DNA of 64,000 bases from Hypholoma sublateritium FD-334 SS-4 (GCA_000827495.1 KN817605.1:33744-97743), one strand, 5' to 3'; shown: positions 10,242-22,250, counted from the stretch's first letter. Notes: a model not told the origin generated them from the sequence alone. Numbers and translations are program-made.

Positions 10242-13200
10242 CTTGGAAAAAGAAAGAAAGGAAAGATGGATGGATGAGCTGCGCACAAGGGTGAGGCGAT
10301 ATTTTATGGGAAATAATGGTTATCCAAATTTGATGGGATGGCTATAGGCCCCATTCGCGTATACCTTGCCATGTGGATTACGATCTCTAGATATGGACGC
10401 CCATTGTCGTGGGAAGACATCAACCATAAGGATTACTTGTGCTTGGATACGTTGTCTACCGTCGTGCATAACTTGAATTGGCAAGGATGCTTACGCGCAG
10501 CAGGGTCCTTTGTTGGGAATGGGGCTGAGCATGGTATCAGAAGAATTTAGATGCAAGGATGAAGGCCATAGGTCGCACCAGTAAATGTCATTTTTCAAGG
10601 GAGATTTTTATTCTGGCCGCAGGCGGATCAAATCAGGGCATATTATCTGATCACAAGCTATCACCTCAATTTTAGCCAAGAAACCTTTGATCAGAGCTAA
10701 CAGAGAGGAGTGCTGGGTCGATCGGTAGCAAGTTGATCCGGATCAATTACCTTATTAGGTAGTCGGCAGCAAACCCTACGTCGGCTTTGTTTCGGGCGTT
10801 CCCCCCATCATCGAAGACCCATGGCACTCCTGCCTTGCTTCTAACTCCAACCGACAGCGGCACCTGCACATACCTTTTCCAATAAACAGTTATCTTCAAA
10901 NCCAGCCAGTCTCTCATTCTATGCTGAATTAGAACGAGAGCCGCTCTTCGACTCGNTATTCACTGAGTCTGGAACTGCAGTTGGCTGGACTTGGGCTGGA
11001 CAGTGGGAGCGTGCAACATAGTAATTACTAGAAATATATCGGAATGCTCATATTTGTCTCCTTTCATCGACAAACCAATAAATACGAGACATATGATGAG
11101 CCCGCGCTTACGCTGCCCACGAAATTCGACGAAGTTCATTGATTCTGGCCGCGTTCCCACGGTTCGCCAACCCATCGCGCCCAACGCCGCTACGCGCTTC
11201 CAGCAAAATCCCATCCCATTTTACAATACATTTGCGACCCGCAAACCATATGCCAATATTCTATGCAGTAACCCTTGCAGCACNCTCAGTGACCTATGAG
11301 AGCGCGATAATCTGACATACATTTATATTTAGGCGCCCACATACAGTGCGCACTGCCAAGTTCTCTCCGTTTCTGGCAGTTTGTGGACTACAAATATAAG
11401 CATCGGACTCATCGCCACAGCTCACTAGACAAAGTAAGTTCATTATCGTGCTTCAGAATCATACAATGGCAATTTTTGTTGTCAGATGAATAAAATCAGA
11501 ATATAAAAAAAACTCAGTACAAGCGGCAGAACGAAATAAGGCTGGATCAAACAGACGACGCTTGAGGGAGCTGAGTTTGTTTTCGCTAATAAGTACTCTA
11601 GCATTATCGTCTGGACCATGACCGCACAGTCAGCTTGCAATCAACACACATTGTGCAAACTTGAACATTCCTCAAATTTCTGGCAAGCCAGAATCTTCTT
11701 TGCGCAGTATAATAATTCAAGCAGGGACTATGCTTCCCTCGAACGGGCACCCAGATTCGGAGGCCAAAGAAAAAGAAAAAGATTAGAATTAATATTCCGG
11801 GTGGTATGTCTTGGGTTGTCACTCCGAGCAAACCACACGATCCGAGATGGACAGTACTAATCAAATAATAACTAGAGTTTCAATAAATCCTTGTATTATC
11901 TTAATATGTAACAAATTGTTTAACGAGGTGAGGTGTGCCCCCTCGTCGATGGTGGCATCAGTCCGGGTGCATCTATGGCGTGAGGAAGTCGGAAGCGGCT
12001 GTCGGGAGATGCGAGCCATCTCAGATCGGATCGGACTTGCTACCCATCGACCATGGACTCAACAGAGAGCCTAGCTTACCGGCATTTTTGTCCCGATTTA
12101 ACAGAGTCCGACCCACCAGAACCAACCATAATACTAGTAATTTGGTTGTCATTTGAAATGTGATTCTTCGAATTCGTGCCTGCAGACTACAATTGACAAA
12201 AGTGCAAAATCGTCAAGCGCTGGTCCTTCAACGTAGATTACGACCTATCACGTTCAGAATCTTGTCAGCAGTGCCTTGGTACAAAAATGCCAGAGGTACG
12301 CTCTCACATCTTGTTCCTTGCTGAAGGTAAATCACAGTCCTCTCCGTATCATTGATGTATTGGTGGACCGAACTTTCGTCTGACACGGTCGGGAATTCGC
12401 CTTTTCCCCCAGATAACGATATGGATATGACCTTGCTTGGTTCTTTTTGGTCGTTTGCCTGCAGACTGCGCTGGTATCCCTGACGATTGTGGGCTTTTTC
12501 TTGAGGTAGTAAAAATCATGGGCACTATGTAATCCAGGCGAGCGGTTACCAGCGGCGGATTTCTGCAATTTCTATACCGGCGTCGCGACATGAGGGATAG
12601 TTTCCATAACAGCTTGGCCACTGATGCGGGTCTGATATGTCCACGCCGGAGCAGGACTAGATTGTCGAATGCGTTCTGATACTTATAAATCCACTACGTG
12701 CATATCTGCATGCGTGGTGCAAGGAACACTCTTCAGAGTTCAGCGCGCTCTGGTCCTAGGTCGATTCCCTTGAATATAGAACCCGTGAGCACCAACAGTC
12801 TTAATTCGGGTCTGTTTTGAAAATGTTGAACAGTGAAGAAACATTGGTGTCTGGATATAAGTACCCAAGAACGGCGTCGGAATAAGATTGTTGGAGGTTC
12901 AGCGAAAGACCGCAGTGACGGGTCGACCGTCGCTTGGAAACTTCAACGCATGGTGCAAGTCACGCGGGCGGCATTGACGGCAACGCCCGGCAGCTCCGGT
13001 CGACTGAACAATGAACATCATCGAAGAGCCTCGCAAACTTGAATGTCAATCATCCAAACCGCTATCATGTTCTACCGTTTCTCTGAAACCTACTCGGAAT
13101 TTTCGACCAACAAGATTTTTTGCAATAGCTATCTAGGGCTAGCTCCGACCCATCGCATCGACAAATTTGCCAGCTGGAGCTTGCGAAAGACTCCTGCGCA

Positions 13201-13538
13201 ACTCAAGCGCAACTTTGCATCTCATTGAGAAGGTACCACCAATAGCACGTTATAGGAAGAAACAGCTGCACTATGAGGCGATATGAATTAAGGAACGCAG
13301 CCTACCTCGGAATATAACTGTGCAACTGGCATCCTGCGTATTCGATCGTGTCACTGTTAAACTGTCTTCCTGCGTCGATCTACACCTTATAGCAAAGTCC
13401 TTGTACAGTCTGACGTGAACGTAAGCTCTTCTAAAAGCCTACGGGGTCTTCTTTAGTGCTGCGTGGTAGGCAGATGCTTGACCTCTGGCCACGGACTGCC
13501 CTCATTGCATTCTTTCTTCGCAGCTCCGATAAGTAGAA
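10242..13538. other. Gene-poor 3.3 kb region
   Basis: Short frames on both strands show no recognisable domain, no consistent codon bias and no splice-compatible chain. Three ambiguous bases (10901, 10956, 11284) cluster here. A 14-base palindrome TTGATCCGGATCAA lies near 10733. The right end must hold the promoter of the SLATT gene. Confidence 0.6.
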
Positions 13539-14630
13539 ATGGAACGCGACAACGCTCTCCTAGGGAAGCCAAACCTGATTGTATCGTCCTCTGGTCCACC
13601 GCATCTCAACGCTAGTGCCACCGCGAGACCCCAGCTGGATGGCCCATTCCGCTCCGAACCACGCCTTGGAGACACGTCACTTGGGCACGAACTCGAGGAG
13701 CGCCTCGCGTTCAGCTCGAGTCCCCCCACCGAGAGCACTCCTCAGCGCGGGCGACGGGCACCCTCGCCCTTGGAGCGACCCGACGAAGCGGGTGGAGAGA
13801 GCAGATGGTCGCGTGGCGACACCCCGCTGCCACCCATCCCGCCGAATGCACACCTCGATGACGCATACATGGAGGAACACCCCGACCCCCGCCAGCGGCC
13901 GCTGAGCGTGCACCGCGGATCGCGCTCGCGCAGGCGGCAGTCGGGGATCGACTGGATCGTGCCCATGTCTACGGCGGGGACAGCGGGCGGGCGGGCGCCT
14001 ACGCCCACGCGCGAGAAGACAGTTGGCGAGCGACTCGATCCGACTCTCAGTACCGCAGTGCGTGAGAAGGAGAAGCACGCGTTCAGCGCGCGGATGACCG
14101 GGTACACCCTCAACATCGCGATAGGCATACAGGTGCTCCTGGGCTCGCTCACCACGGGGCTGTCTGTCGTCATCAGCGGACGCCAGGTATGTCGTTCGTG
14201 TTTTGCTGGACTTGGCTACAGCTGACGCTTCTCCAGGCGCAGGTGGTGACGGCTGTTCTGGGTACGTCAACTGACTGTATGCGGTGCGATTCCCGGTCGC
14301 GCTCATCATATTTCATAATGATTTATTCAGGCGGCTTCGCGACGCTAGTTGCGTCCTACCTCGCACGCGCACGCGGGTCGAACGAGCCCGAACTCTCCAT
14401 CGCCCGCGTCAAGGATCTGGAGCAGTTTATCCGCGAGTGCGAGGCGTTCAAGATGGACCATGGCTTTGATGCGGGGGGTAAGCACGACGAGAACCTTACT
14501 CGCTTTCGGAACCGTTTTGAGGAACTTCTAGGGAATGCTAATAGGTAAGTGCCAGTGTTTCTTAAAAAATCCAAGATCCTAATGATTAGATCCGTCTTCC
14601 AGTGAACGGAAATTGTCGCCGCCTGTCTGA
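13539..14630 (+). CDS. SLATT-type (DUF4231-like) two-helix membrane protein
   Basis: Exons 13539-14186, 14237-14261, 14331-14544 and 14603-14630 total 305 codons, giving 304 residues. Residues 1 to about 185 are Pro/Ser/Arg-rich and likely disordered. The folded part starts at about 186 (MTGYTLNIAIGIQVLLGSL) with one hydrophobic segment. A second follows (AVLGGFATLVASYLARARG), then SNEPELSIARVKDLEQFIRE, a pattern I recognise from the fungal SLATT family. In prokaryotes SLATT proteins are predicted membrane effectors in nucleotide-signalling defence systems; their role in fungi is unknown. The 25-base second exon is very short but required by frame. Confidence is good for the gene and fold, low for function. 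Confidence 0.85.
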
Positions 14631-15229
14631 TTTTGACCGTGAATTCTCAAGTTGCCTCTCAACATCGCACAAGCTTGCATGCCCGCCATTTGCCATTTTC
14701 CTACTACCTTCGTTCCTACAATATGTATAAGCCACTTTATACCCCTCGTTATATGTAAATTCATCCATCCTTGTATTGTTGATTCTCCATTAAATAATCA
14801 CCCATTCATGACGCAAATGCGTTTGTTCAATTCAAATTATTAAACGCGCATATATGAGTGCATTTTTTGGTCTTTACTAGGGGAGAAAATTGACAGCAGG
14901 AGTTCTCAGAGTGTCCTGCGTTTCTAATCATATCGGGCTTACTCGAGAAACAGAAAATGAAGTAGAATCAAACCTCTTCATCGAGAAGTATATGTCTTGA
15001 TTTTTTCAAATCGCTGCCATCGAGCGACTGGAAGTGAGTCAGTAGGCGTTTGCGGAGCCTGAAAATATCTATTCTTAGATCTTGCGAGCTTTTTCGCTCG
15101 TGCTCCCAACTTGCCTCCCGGTTTCCACGTTTCACGACACCGACGTCTCTCGGGTCTGACAATCCTGACCGCTATCTCTCTGCATACTAACACTGATCAA
15201 ACCAAACAGAAATCACTCGACCTGTCTCT
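14631..15229. other. Intergenic region
   Basis: Downstream of the SLATT gene and upstream of an F-box gene in the same orientation. Only short frames are seen. Confidence 0.6.
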
Positions 15230-16234
15230 ATGATGTGGTGGCAGTTACTATACGACGTATTCTATCAGTCGTTGCGACTGCCGTCCTTCGTGCAAGACCT
15301 ATTTTACGGGAAAAAGGAGTCCCAAAATCTACCTCTCGAACAATCAACAGAAAACCACGTTGTCGCGCCCACACTCCAATCGCTCCCAGCTGAACTGTGC
15401 CTACATATATTCTCGTTCTTGGAACTTCAGCCCTATATCGTCGCTCACGGCGTATGTTCGAAGTGGCGTTATCTTCTATCTCGTGCAGAAATTCATCCAA
15501 TCCGACGTCGGCTTTTTAATCTCTATCACCATATGATCAACACCCCGGGTTTTCTTAATACACGTGGGTGGACATTGGACAATCTCGTACCATTCAACAG
15601 GCAGGCGTACATTGATTCACTGCTCTCCCAGTACCCAGCTATTCCTGAGGATTTCCGGATATGGATTCTCGAATGGCCCGCCCGCCTTTCCATAGGGTGT
15701 ACATGGCCCGGACTCCCATTTGTCTTTTCATCTACTCGAAGTGCGATGCGCAGACACGGCGTCAATTGGTTAGGCCACAAAAATTCTTCCCCGCAAGTCC
15801 TCGCTGCGTTGTACAAACGAATGCCCGCAGAAGACTACAAATTTATTCCCGGTCTCATTATCTGGAGAGGCGTTCACACCACAGACTGGCTCATCCTCGA
15901 TGAAACTGACCCTGACCTTTTCGGACGAGTCTATGTTATTGATTTACGAGAATCCTTTGCTCGCACATCAGTAATTCCTCATAACCAGCTTGATCCTAAT
16001 GATGACTACTCTGATGGCTATGAACCTCCTATCAATATTCCTTTCGATAGTTGGATCAGCTACCTGGAGAACTACTGGAACACTACTCATAAATTTGATC
16101 ACCACCTAACTTGGGTCCTCGATGATCGGGGAATTCCAGAGCCAGTCGAATTCTTATTCGACCAGGCACTACCCTGGACACGGCCATCCCCTCTTTGGAC
16201 TGAAAGGCATAATGCTGGAGAATACTTGGGCTAG
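15230..16234 (+). CDS. F-box protein (intronless)
   Basis: A 334-residue single-exon frame. The F-box is at about residues 49-95 (LQSLPAELCLHIFSFLELQP, then VCSKWRYLLSRAEIHPIRRR). The C-terminal part has conserved-looking blocks (INTPGFLNTRGWTLDNL, CTWPGLPFV, NWLGHKNSSPQVLAALYKR). It is probably a substrate receptor of an SCF ubiquitin ligase; the target is unknown. The unrelated-looking N-terminus (MMWWQLLYDVFYQSLRLPSF) is hydrophobic and could be a membrane anchor; MWW two codons later could also be the start. A broken copy of this gene lies on the minus strand at 45.3-45.85 kb, and the two align from the F-box to the middle of the protein. Confidence 0.85.
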   Translation: MMWWQLLYDVFYQSLRLPSFVQDLFYGKKESQNLPLEQSTENHVVAPTLQSLPAELCLHIFSFLELQPYIVAHGVCSKWRYLLSRAEIHPIRRRLFNLYHHMINTPGFLNTRGWTLDNLVPFNRQAYIDSLLSQYPAIPEDFRIWILEWPARLSIGCTWPGLPFVFSSTRSAMRRHGVNWLGHKNSSPQVLAALYKRMPAEDYKFIPGLIIWRGVHTTDWLILDETDPDLFGRVYVIDLRESFARTSVIPHNQLDPNDDYSDGYEPPINIPFDSWISYLENYWNTTHKFDHHLTWVLDDRGIPEPVEFLFDQALPWTRPSPLWTERHNAGEYLG

Positions 16235-16506
16235 CGAAGGAATACGAAACGGGGTGTACTTGTTGTACTTGTTGTACAGGCCTACGTTGTCTACTTGCTG
16301 TCTACTTTACAATTCGTAAATGTATCAATCGTACGTAGTAGCGTAGAGATTACGAGAACTATAATAGAGGAACGGGTAATGACTCAGAGACTAATGATGG
16401 CTGAAGACAGCTAGTCCTACTAGTTCGTCACACTTTACTTGTAATCACACATGAAGCAAGAACTGTTGGACGCGGAATCTCCAACCAATCTCCAACCATC
16501 AGAATT
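16235..16506. other. Convergent spacer
   Basis: Holds the 3' ends of the F-box gene and the minus-strand orphan. A short GTACTTGTTGTA repeat occurs at about 16255-16275. Confidence 0.5.
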
Positions 16507-17760
16507 CTAGGTTGTCCCACATCTCTCTCTGGCACAAAAAAGAATTTTTGAGGGCATCAGAATCTGGACGTCCAAGGAAAAGGCATCATTGAGGCTTACT
16601 GTTGCATTGGATTGATAGGTGATCTGCCTCTTCGCAATCGGACTGCTGGCAAGGTCTATAATGCGCAGGCCTCTTAGTGCATTGACAATCTGTCTGACGT
16701 ATACTTGACAATTCTCGCAAAATGCCAATCTCAAGCTTCTGTCCTCTGACATGGATAGACAATATACAACAACTTTCTTCTTTTTCTGGTCTGTATCACC
16801 CAGGTAGTCCCGGGCAAACTTGAGTACGTGTGGTAGAGAAATGTACTCTGCACATTGGTCCCATTCATGAAGAGTTGCGTCGGCAATTGTCAGGTCTCGA
16901 GGTGGTAGTTCCCCGTTCCATTCCCTAAAAGCGAGGGCCCTGCGATACTTTCTTTCCATTTGTGCTTCTTCTTTTGTAGGCCTCCGGGGTACTTTGTTTC
17001 TCCAAGCGGAATGGCCATAATGATCAGGTATACCAGGTATATCAGTGTAGACAATGCAAAATGAAAAAAATGGCGAGCCTCGCCCGCGACGGTGACCTCG
17101 GGTTACCATGTGGGCATCGATAAAACAACCTAACAAAAATACAGGGTCTCTGTTTCCGTGCGGATCTTTCATCTTTGGATATTGCAGACTCCACGCTACG
17201 CTGTGGAGAATGCGCCCATAAAACTGGTCGAACTGATTGGCCGGCGAGTCGGGAACGAGCTCTTTCAACTCCAGGGGAATCAAACCTTGCTCCACGTAAT
17301 GGTTCACACATTCGTTGAGCCAACTTTCTGCCGTGTCACTGGAAGGGTCGAATTCTTTAACTAAGAGGAATCAATTTCAGGCCTGCTTTTCCTCTCAGCG
17401 AATAAGATCTATAAGCAACTCACATCGAATGCACTGTCCGTCGAATAGTGTTTTGTCCAGATTTTCCATGAGGGTGTCTATACAAAGGGTGATGGCGTTG
17501 AAATCGTTTGATGGTGGGCTTGGAGCCTTCGATTTCCCTTCATTGCATATTATCAGAGGTGAAAAATGATAGAAGTCCATAGATTTACCTGAAGACGGTA
17601 GAGATGTCTTATTTATATTCATACTGCAGTGGGTAGAGGCTAGGAGGAGGGGCGACAATGTACCAATGAATTCAAGTTCAAACCAACGGAATCTTTTGCT
17701 TCGACTATTTAAATTTCTGGTATATGCATCGTGTTCTTCTCTCTGGACTGCTTCCCACAT
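16507..17760 (-). CDS. Orphan protein, 379 residues
   Basis: Exons 17760-17589, 17537-17424 and 17360-16507 sum to 380 codons with canonical GT-AG introns of 51 and 63 bases, so I believe the gene. I recognise no family. It is soluble, with a weakly hydrophobic start (LEFIGTLSPLLLASTHCS), a helical middle (AESWLNECVNHYVEQGLI), a basic segment (TRGHRRGRGS) next to an aromatic stretch (PFFSFCIVYTDIP), a charged segment rich in Lys/Arg, and a C-terminus with Cys residues. It sits convergent to the F-box gene. No transfer signature stands out. It could be a lineage-specific gene or a decayed relative of a known one. Confidence 0.65.
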
Positions 17761-19421
17761 TTTTTTGCGTAGTCCACGGTGATCAAATCAAAAATAGTAA
17801 CGGCTGGCAGGGGGGAATCCATGAACGGAAACCTCTATGACCGTGCGGCGTGCAGGTCCACGATGTGATGAAACATGAGCAATTTAATTTCAATTATTGG
17901 AAACTCAACAGCTTTGTGCTATGCTTCTCCTCGGAGTGCAAGATAAAAACAAAATTACAGTGAACCAGATTATTGAATATCATGGACTCAATAGACATCT
18001 GCCTGTCCGCTTCAACTCCGTGTACGCTTGCAAGGGACGCTGATCTGTACGGGCCGGGCCAAAATAGGCGCCCATCAACAACTGTTCCAAATTAAGGCGA
18101 GATCAACTTTTATGTTACCAGTTCATTGCATATTTTGCTTCAGGGAGATATCTAAAGCATTATAGTAGGTAAATAAAGAGTAAAATATTATATTCTGGAA
18201 GCTGAACAAGGCCTCACTACCCTCAAGTGAGTCATCTGGCGTCACTGTCAGCCCAACGAACAAAAACGTTGCATCGGCTCCTGTAAACATGTCGCTATCA
18301 AGATTGACAATTTTCTCTGTTGCTGCGATCAATCTACAGTGTACACACCTCTTTTACTCGCAGGTCGTTGTAAATTAGCTACTCCGATTCCGTGGTCCGT
18401 GTTTTGAACTTGAAGCTTGAAGCGTCATGCTACACAGCCAGTTACACCGGAACACAATTGATATTTTGACACTGCGCGGTACACTGAGATTAGCGATATG
18501 TGGAATCTCTTTCGGAATTTAATCTCATCTTCTCAAGAGGTTTCCTGGGGAAATTCGACGCCGCGCAGTCTAATGCTACTATGAATTTGCACCGCAAACA
18601 TAACATATTCTAAAAATAGAAATATTCTGACTCAACAGGACTTGCCGGGACTCCCTGGCGTAAAACAAAAGTGTCCAACACTGTGCCCCCTTTATTCAAC
18701 GAGGCACAAAATAAAGATGGTAGGGATAGCTCATGTTATCAGCACCCTGTTTTAATCTCGCGGTCTACCTGCTCTCGCCTGTCATATCTTGAACCAAGCC
18801 TACAGGCTACATCACGGAGATTGGCATCGGTTCCCTCCTCTTGGAGAAACTATCCCATTCGGCACCCTTTTCTCTACCTCTACCACCTTTTTGTAAACGT
18901 GCCACACTCTATATAGACATACGGCTGAGCGCAGCATAATCCACAGCCATCAGCCGGACAGGCGGTGCATGTCGAGTCTCGATGCCCTGTTTCTTAGTGC
19001 CGAGGTATTCTCGAAGATGCGGATGCTAAAGAGTGTGGATTTCTTACTGATGCAGAATGCATTTAGCTTGCTATCTCAGACTGAGAGAACTTGAAGTTAA
19101 GCACAACCTTGGTGCCAGACTAAGCCAAAGTTGGTTACTGTTTGCTTGCGCCTGCAGCGACGTGTTTCCTCGGATATAATCTCCATTTAATAATTTAGAT
19201 TTCCGAAGAAAAATAATCACGCCATGACAGAACGTTTCTAAACCTTTCGCGCATACCGCGCTCACCAACGCCGCGGCGTGCGCTGTGTGGTCCGGACTCT
19301 CCGGCCCGAGTCACGTGCATTGATGTCCTTCTCGAACCTCTGTTTGGGCCACCTCGCCATTTCTGCTTTCGGCGCTCACACATAACACCCGGCACCGCCG
19401 CAGGCAAAGCCCAAATCCACA
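17761..19421. other. Gene-free 1.7 kb upstream of NC2-alpha
   Basis: Contains a 69-codon minus frame at 18123-18332 with no recognisable motif and no supportable exon partners. The rest is AT-rich. The promoter of the NC2-alpha gene must lie at its right end and that of the minus-strand orphan at its left end. Confidence 0.55.
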
Positions 19422-20283
19422 ATGAAGAACAAGAACAAGCAGACCAAGTTCCCCGTGGTGAGTCCGAGTGCCGGTAGCCGTCGCTGAGGCTGCACCGCAC
19501 GCCTAGCGGCCTACGCAATGGGCAGCCCGCGAAGCCGCCGGCGAAGCGAGGCAAAACGAGACGAAACGGACGGCTGACGCCCGTGCGCAGGCCCGGATAA
19601 AGAAGATCATGCAGAAGGACGAGGAAGTCGGCAAAGTCGCTCAGGCGACGCCGATCGTGATATGTGCGTGCAGCCTCCGAGTCTGTGCAGCCGTCTCACG
19701 CTGACGCCCGTATTCAGCGAAGGCGCTCGAGCTGTTCCTTGGGCTCATCATCGACGAGGCGAGCAAGGTCACCAAGGAGCGCGGCTCGAAGAAGGTCGAG
19801 GCGTATCATCTGTGCGTCTGCGCGCGCGCTCTATGCCTGCATCCCTGTCCCTGTGTTCATTGCTTATTGTTGCTTGCTTGAAGGAAACACGCAGTGGAGA
19901 CGACGGAGACGCTTGACTTCCTCAAGGAGCTCGTGCAGGCTATTCCCGATCCGTCTGCGGGCGGCACGATCGACTTCGAGGCCGAGAATGCCGAGGGCAA
20001 GAAGAAGCGGGGCAAGGGACGGCGCGCACCGGCGGACCCAAATGCGCCCAAGAGGCGCCGCAAGAAGAAGGGCGAGGAGGAGCCTGGTGACGACGTCCCC
20101 ATGCCTGGCACTGGGGCGAAAAAAGAAGAGCCCGACGAAGACGTGGAAATGCAGGATGACCAGGACGAGTATGACGACGACGACGACGCCCGACCTGCCG
20201 CCCGTGGCCCATCGTCGTCCTATCGTCCGCGAAGTCCGAGCGACGGCGAGGAAGAAGACAAACCTTTCATACCACGAGATTAA
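19422..20283 (+). CDS. BUR6: NC2-alpha (DRAP1/Bur6) histone-fold repressor
   Basis: Exons 19422-19457, 19591-19663, 19718-19811 and 19884-20283 give 200 residues. The histone fold fills residues ~8-90: TKFPVARIKKIMQKDEEVGK, VAQATPIVISKALELFLGLI, then KVEAYHLKHAVETTETLDFL. NC2-alpha pairs with NC2-beta on TBP-bound promoters and blocks or tunes RNA polymerase II initiation in the nucleus. The tail has a basic, probably nuclear-localising block (KRRRKKKGEEE) and a long Asp/Glu run made by a GAC repeat, ending KPFIPRD. CHRAC/Pol-epsilon histone-fold subunits are the alternative, but the FPVARIKKIMQ start fits DRAP1 better. Its 3' end faces SLD5 with only 94 bases between. Confidence 0.93.
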
Positions 20284-20377
20284 TAACCTTGTGCAATGAT
20301 TTATAGTTGTGTATAATTTAGGAATGATCTTGGCCTTGTCTTGACCGCAAATGATCTTGTAAATTTGGTATCTGCTG

Positions 20378-21441
20378 CTAGATCAGCTCCACCTCTCCTC
20401 TTGCTACAAGCTGTTCTACAATCGCATAAGGCATCAACGATACATGGCCCTTCTTCATGTCCAGCGTGGCTCCACTGGGGGACGTTCAGCTTTGAAAGAT
20501 GGATCTGCGATACCACTTACTCGGGAAGGCGGACTGTGGGACACTGTTTCAGTGCGTGGACGAAGACGGGGCGTGAGGTGTCGGGTTCGGTGACTGTATT
20601 GGATATAAATTGAAGGCGTAACGTCAAGGGTTGGCGTACATACCCATGGGAGGCACAAACATCGGGGTGTCGTCGAGGTGCGACTGCTTTTCTGGGAGAC
20701 TCTGCAAGATTTCCAGATAAAAATGCTGGTCTGTCAGTTTAGCATGTCTGCAGAGGCATCAGCGAGACAGCAAATTTTTGGTACTTCGAGGGACATGCCT
20801 GCTTGCATGATCTCGTTCGGCGGCTGTGAGGCGTGTCTGAATATCGGCATTAATAGTGATGAACCTTGCATAACGTTCAATCTACTACTGCCTGAGCACA
20901 TCGGCAGAGATCGTGAATGCGCAGATATGCTCACCTTGAAGAGACGTGTCCGCACATATGACCTCACGATGAATTTAACCCGCTCGATCTCCGTCTGTAC
21001 GAGCATAATCCGGATGTGCTCCTCCTCAGACGTTGATGGATCGCCGCGAAGCAGCTGCACAGCGTCCGACTATCCAGTATGCACAACGCACGACAGCTAC
21101 GAATGAGCTCAGTAGTCTATTTGAAACGCCCAGCCTCGACCTACCTGGCGCCTAAGGTGATCGAGGAGCGCGGCCAAGAGCGCTTCCTGCGCGGGGAGAA
21201 TGTCCGGTGCGTGCCGCTCGTTCATCCAGTGCCGAGTGAGTTGCTCGAGGGGCGTCTCCACAACGTCCTCTTCGAGAAAGTCGGGCTCGCGGTCGTCTGG
21301 CGGTGCTGGGACCATCGGCACGTCGTTGAAAACGTCCTCGTCGGCGGCCGCGCGCGGAGCAGCTGCACGGTGGCGCGAAGGACCGGCGACGGGGTCTATG
21401 CCATCTGCTTTCAGGCGTTCGTATTCTCTGTCCCAATCCAT
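20378..21441 (-). CDS. SLD5: GINS complex subunit Sld5
   Basis: Six exons (21441-21145, 21069-20935, 20881-20799, 20747-20644, 20593-20521, 20474-20378) sum to 263 codons. After an acidic N-terminus comes the GINS A domain: TPLEQLTRHWMNERHAPDIL, SEEEHIRIMLVQTEIERVKF, VRSYVRTRLFKIERYARFI. Later blocks are LTDQHFYLEILQSLPEKQSH and LDDTPMFVPPM, with a B domain ending MPYAIVEQLVARGEVELI. GINS (Sld5-Psf1-Psf2-Psf3) joins Cdc45 and MCM to form the replicative helicase. The third intron (20748-20798) begins with GC, not GT; frame and family alignment require it. Length (262) is normal. Confidence 0.95.
20748..20798 (-). other. GC-AG intron in SLD5
   Basis: On the minus strand the intron starts AGCAG|GCATGT and ends TCTGCAG, 51 bases. 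Using it gives the family-like join ERDHASRHAKLTDQHFY. No GT donor nearby keeps frame. Confidence 0.8.
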
Positions 21442-21947
21442 TGCAGGATATATTATAGCAGCAGAGGAGGGTTCAAGACAGAGAAAATGAGTGGGACACT
21501 GGGAGGTGGAGTTAAATTGGAGAGTTGAAAGAGATCTGCACTAGCAAGTCGCGCTTTGGGCTGCCCTAAACCAATCGCGTGATCTGTGCGAGCCTGCCGT
21601 TTCCCGGCGACCCACGTAGGACCACGTTCCTATTCCAAACCACCTCCATCTCTTTGCAACTGACTACATACGAGTTTGCTCTTCTGTATACTCTACCGAC
21701 ACAGAGTTCATTTGACAGTCCCGGAAGCACCATGCACCCTTCTTTCGACCCTGACTGCCAGGCCGGACACTCGAGAAGAAATATGTTTCTCCTATCGCTC
21801 TGCTATAAATGCTCTCTGGAACCGAACGGAAACGGTCTTGGGTCTCTCTCTCTTTCTTAGCCTGTCGCTTCTTGCTCGTGGTCAGGTATACCTCTAGCAT
21901 AGTGCTGGGCATCGCCGCTCGAACCTTTCGGAAACACCTGCTGGTAT
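21442..21947. other. Divergent promoter region, SLD5 / small membrane protein
   Basis: About 500 bases with no gene; must contain the SLD5 promoter on the minus strand. Confidence 0.55.
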
Positions 21948-22169
21948 ATGCCATTCATTCTCCCTCGCGACGTTGAACTCGACCACACGCTTGAATCCGA
22001 AGCACAAACTACCCTCAAAGTTATCGGCACGGCTGTCGGTGCTATAGTACTTTGTGGCTTGATAATCCTCTGTGCGCGTCCTATCTGGAAATATTTCCTG
22101 CGTAAAATGGGGCTGGCTGGACAATATCCAAATCCGGCCGGAACCAAAATGGTACTTAGGCCCAGCTAG
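21948..22169 (+). CDS. Small single-pass membrane protein, 73 residues
   Basis: The frame MPFILPRDVELDHTLE continues into one strong transmembrane helix (VGAIVLCGLIILCARPIW), then a basic segment (KYFLRKMGLAG) and a short polar tail, so positive-inside topology puts the C-terminus in the cytosol. The compositional logic supports a real small protein; I recognise no family. It ends 81 bases before the next start codon. Confidence 0.45.
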   Translation: MPFILPRDVELDHTLESEAQTTLKVIGTAVGAIVLCGLIILCARPIWKYFLRKMGLAGQYPNPAGTKMVLRPS

Positions 22170-22250
22170 TTTTGTTTACCACACTCTCACCGTTTTCGTG
22201 CCTAGACGGAAAGGCTCTCTACAACAGAGCTCGCACCTCCTCTTAGAACC

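Noticed and set aside
13677..14309. 210-codon minus-strand frame
   Set aside because: Antisense to the SLATT gene's first exon; Arg/Pro-rich shadow with no splice logic.
20378..20798. SLD5 as a broken gene because of frame changes
   Set aside because: A GC-AG intron and two further small introns restore the full 262-residue protein with every family block.
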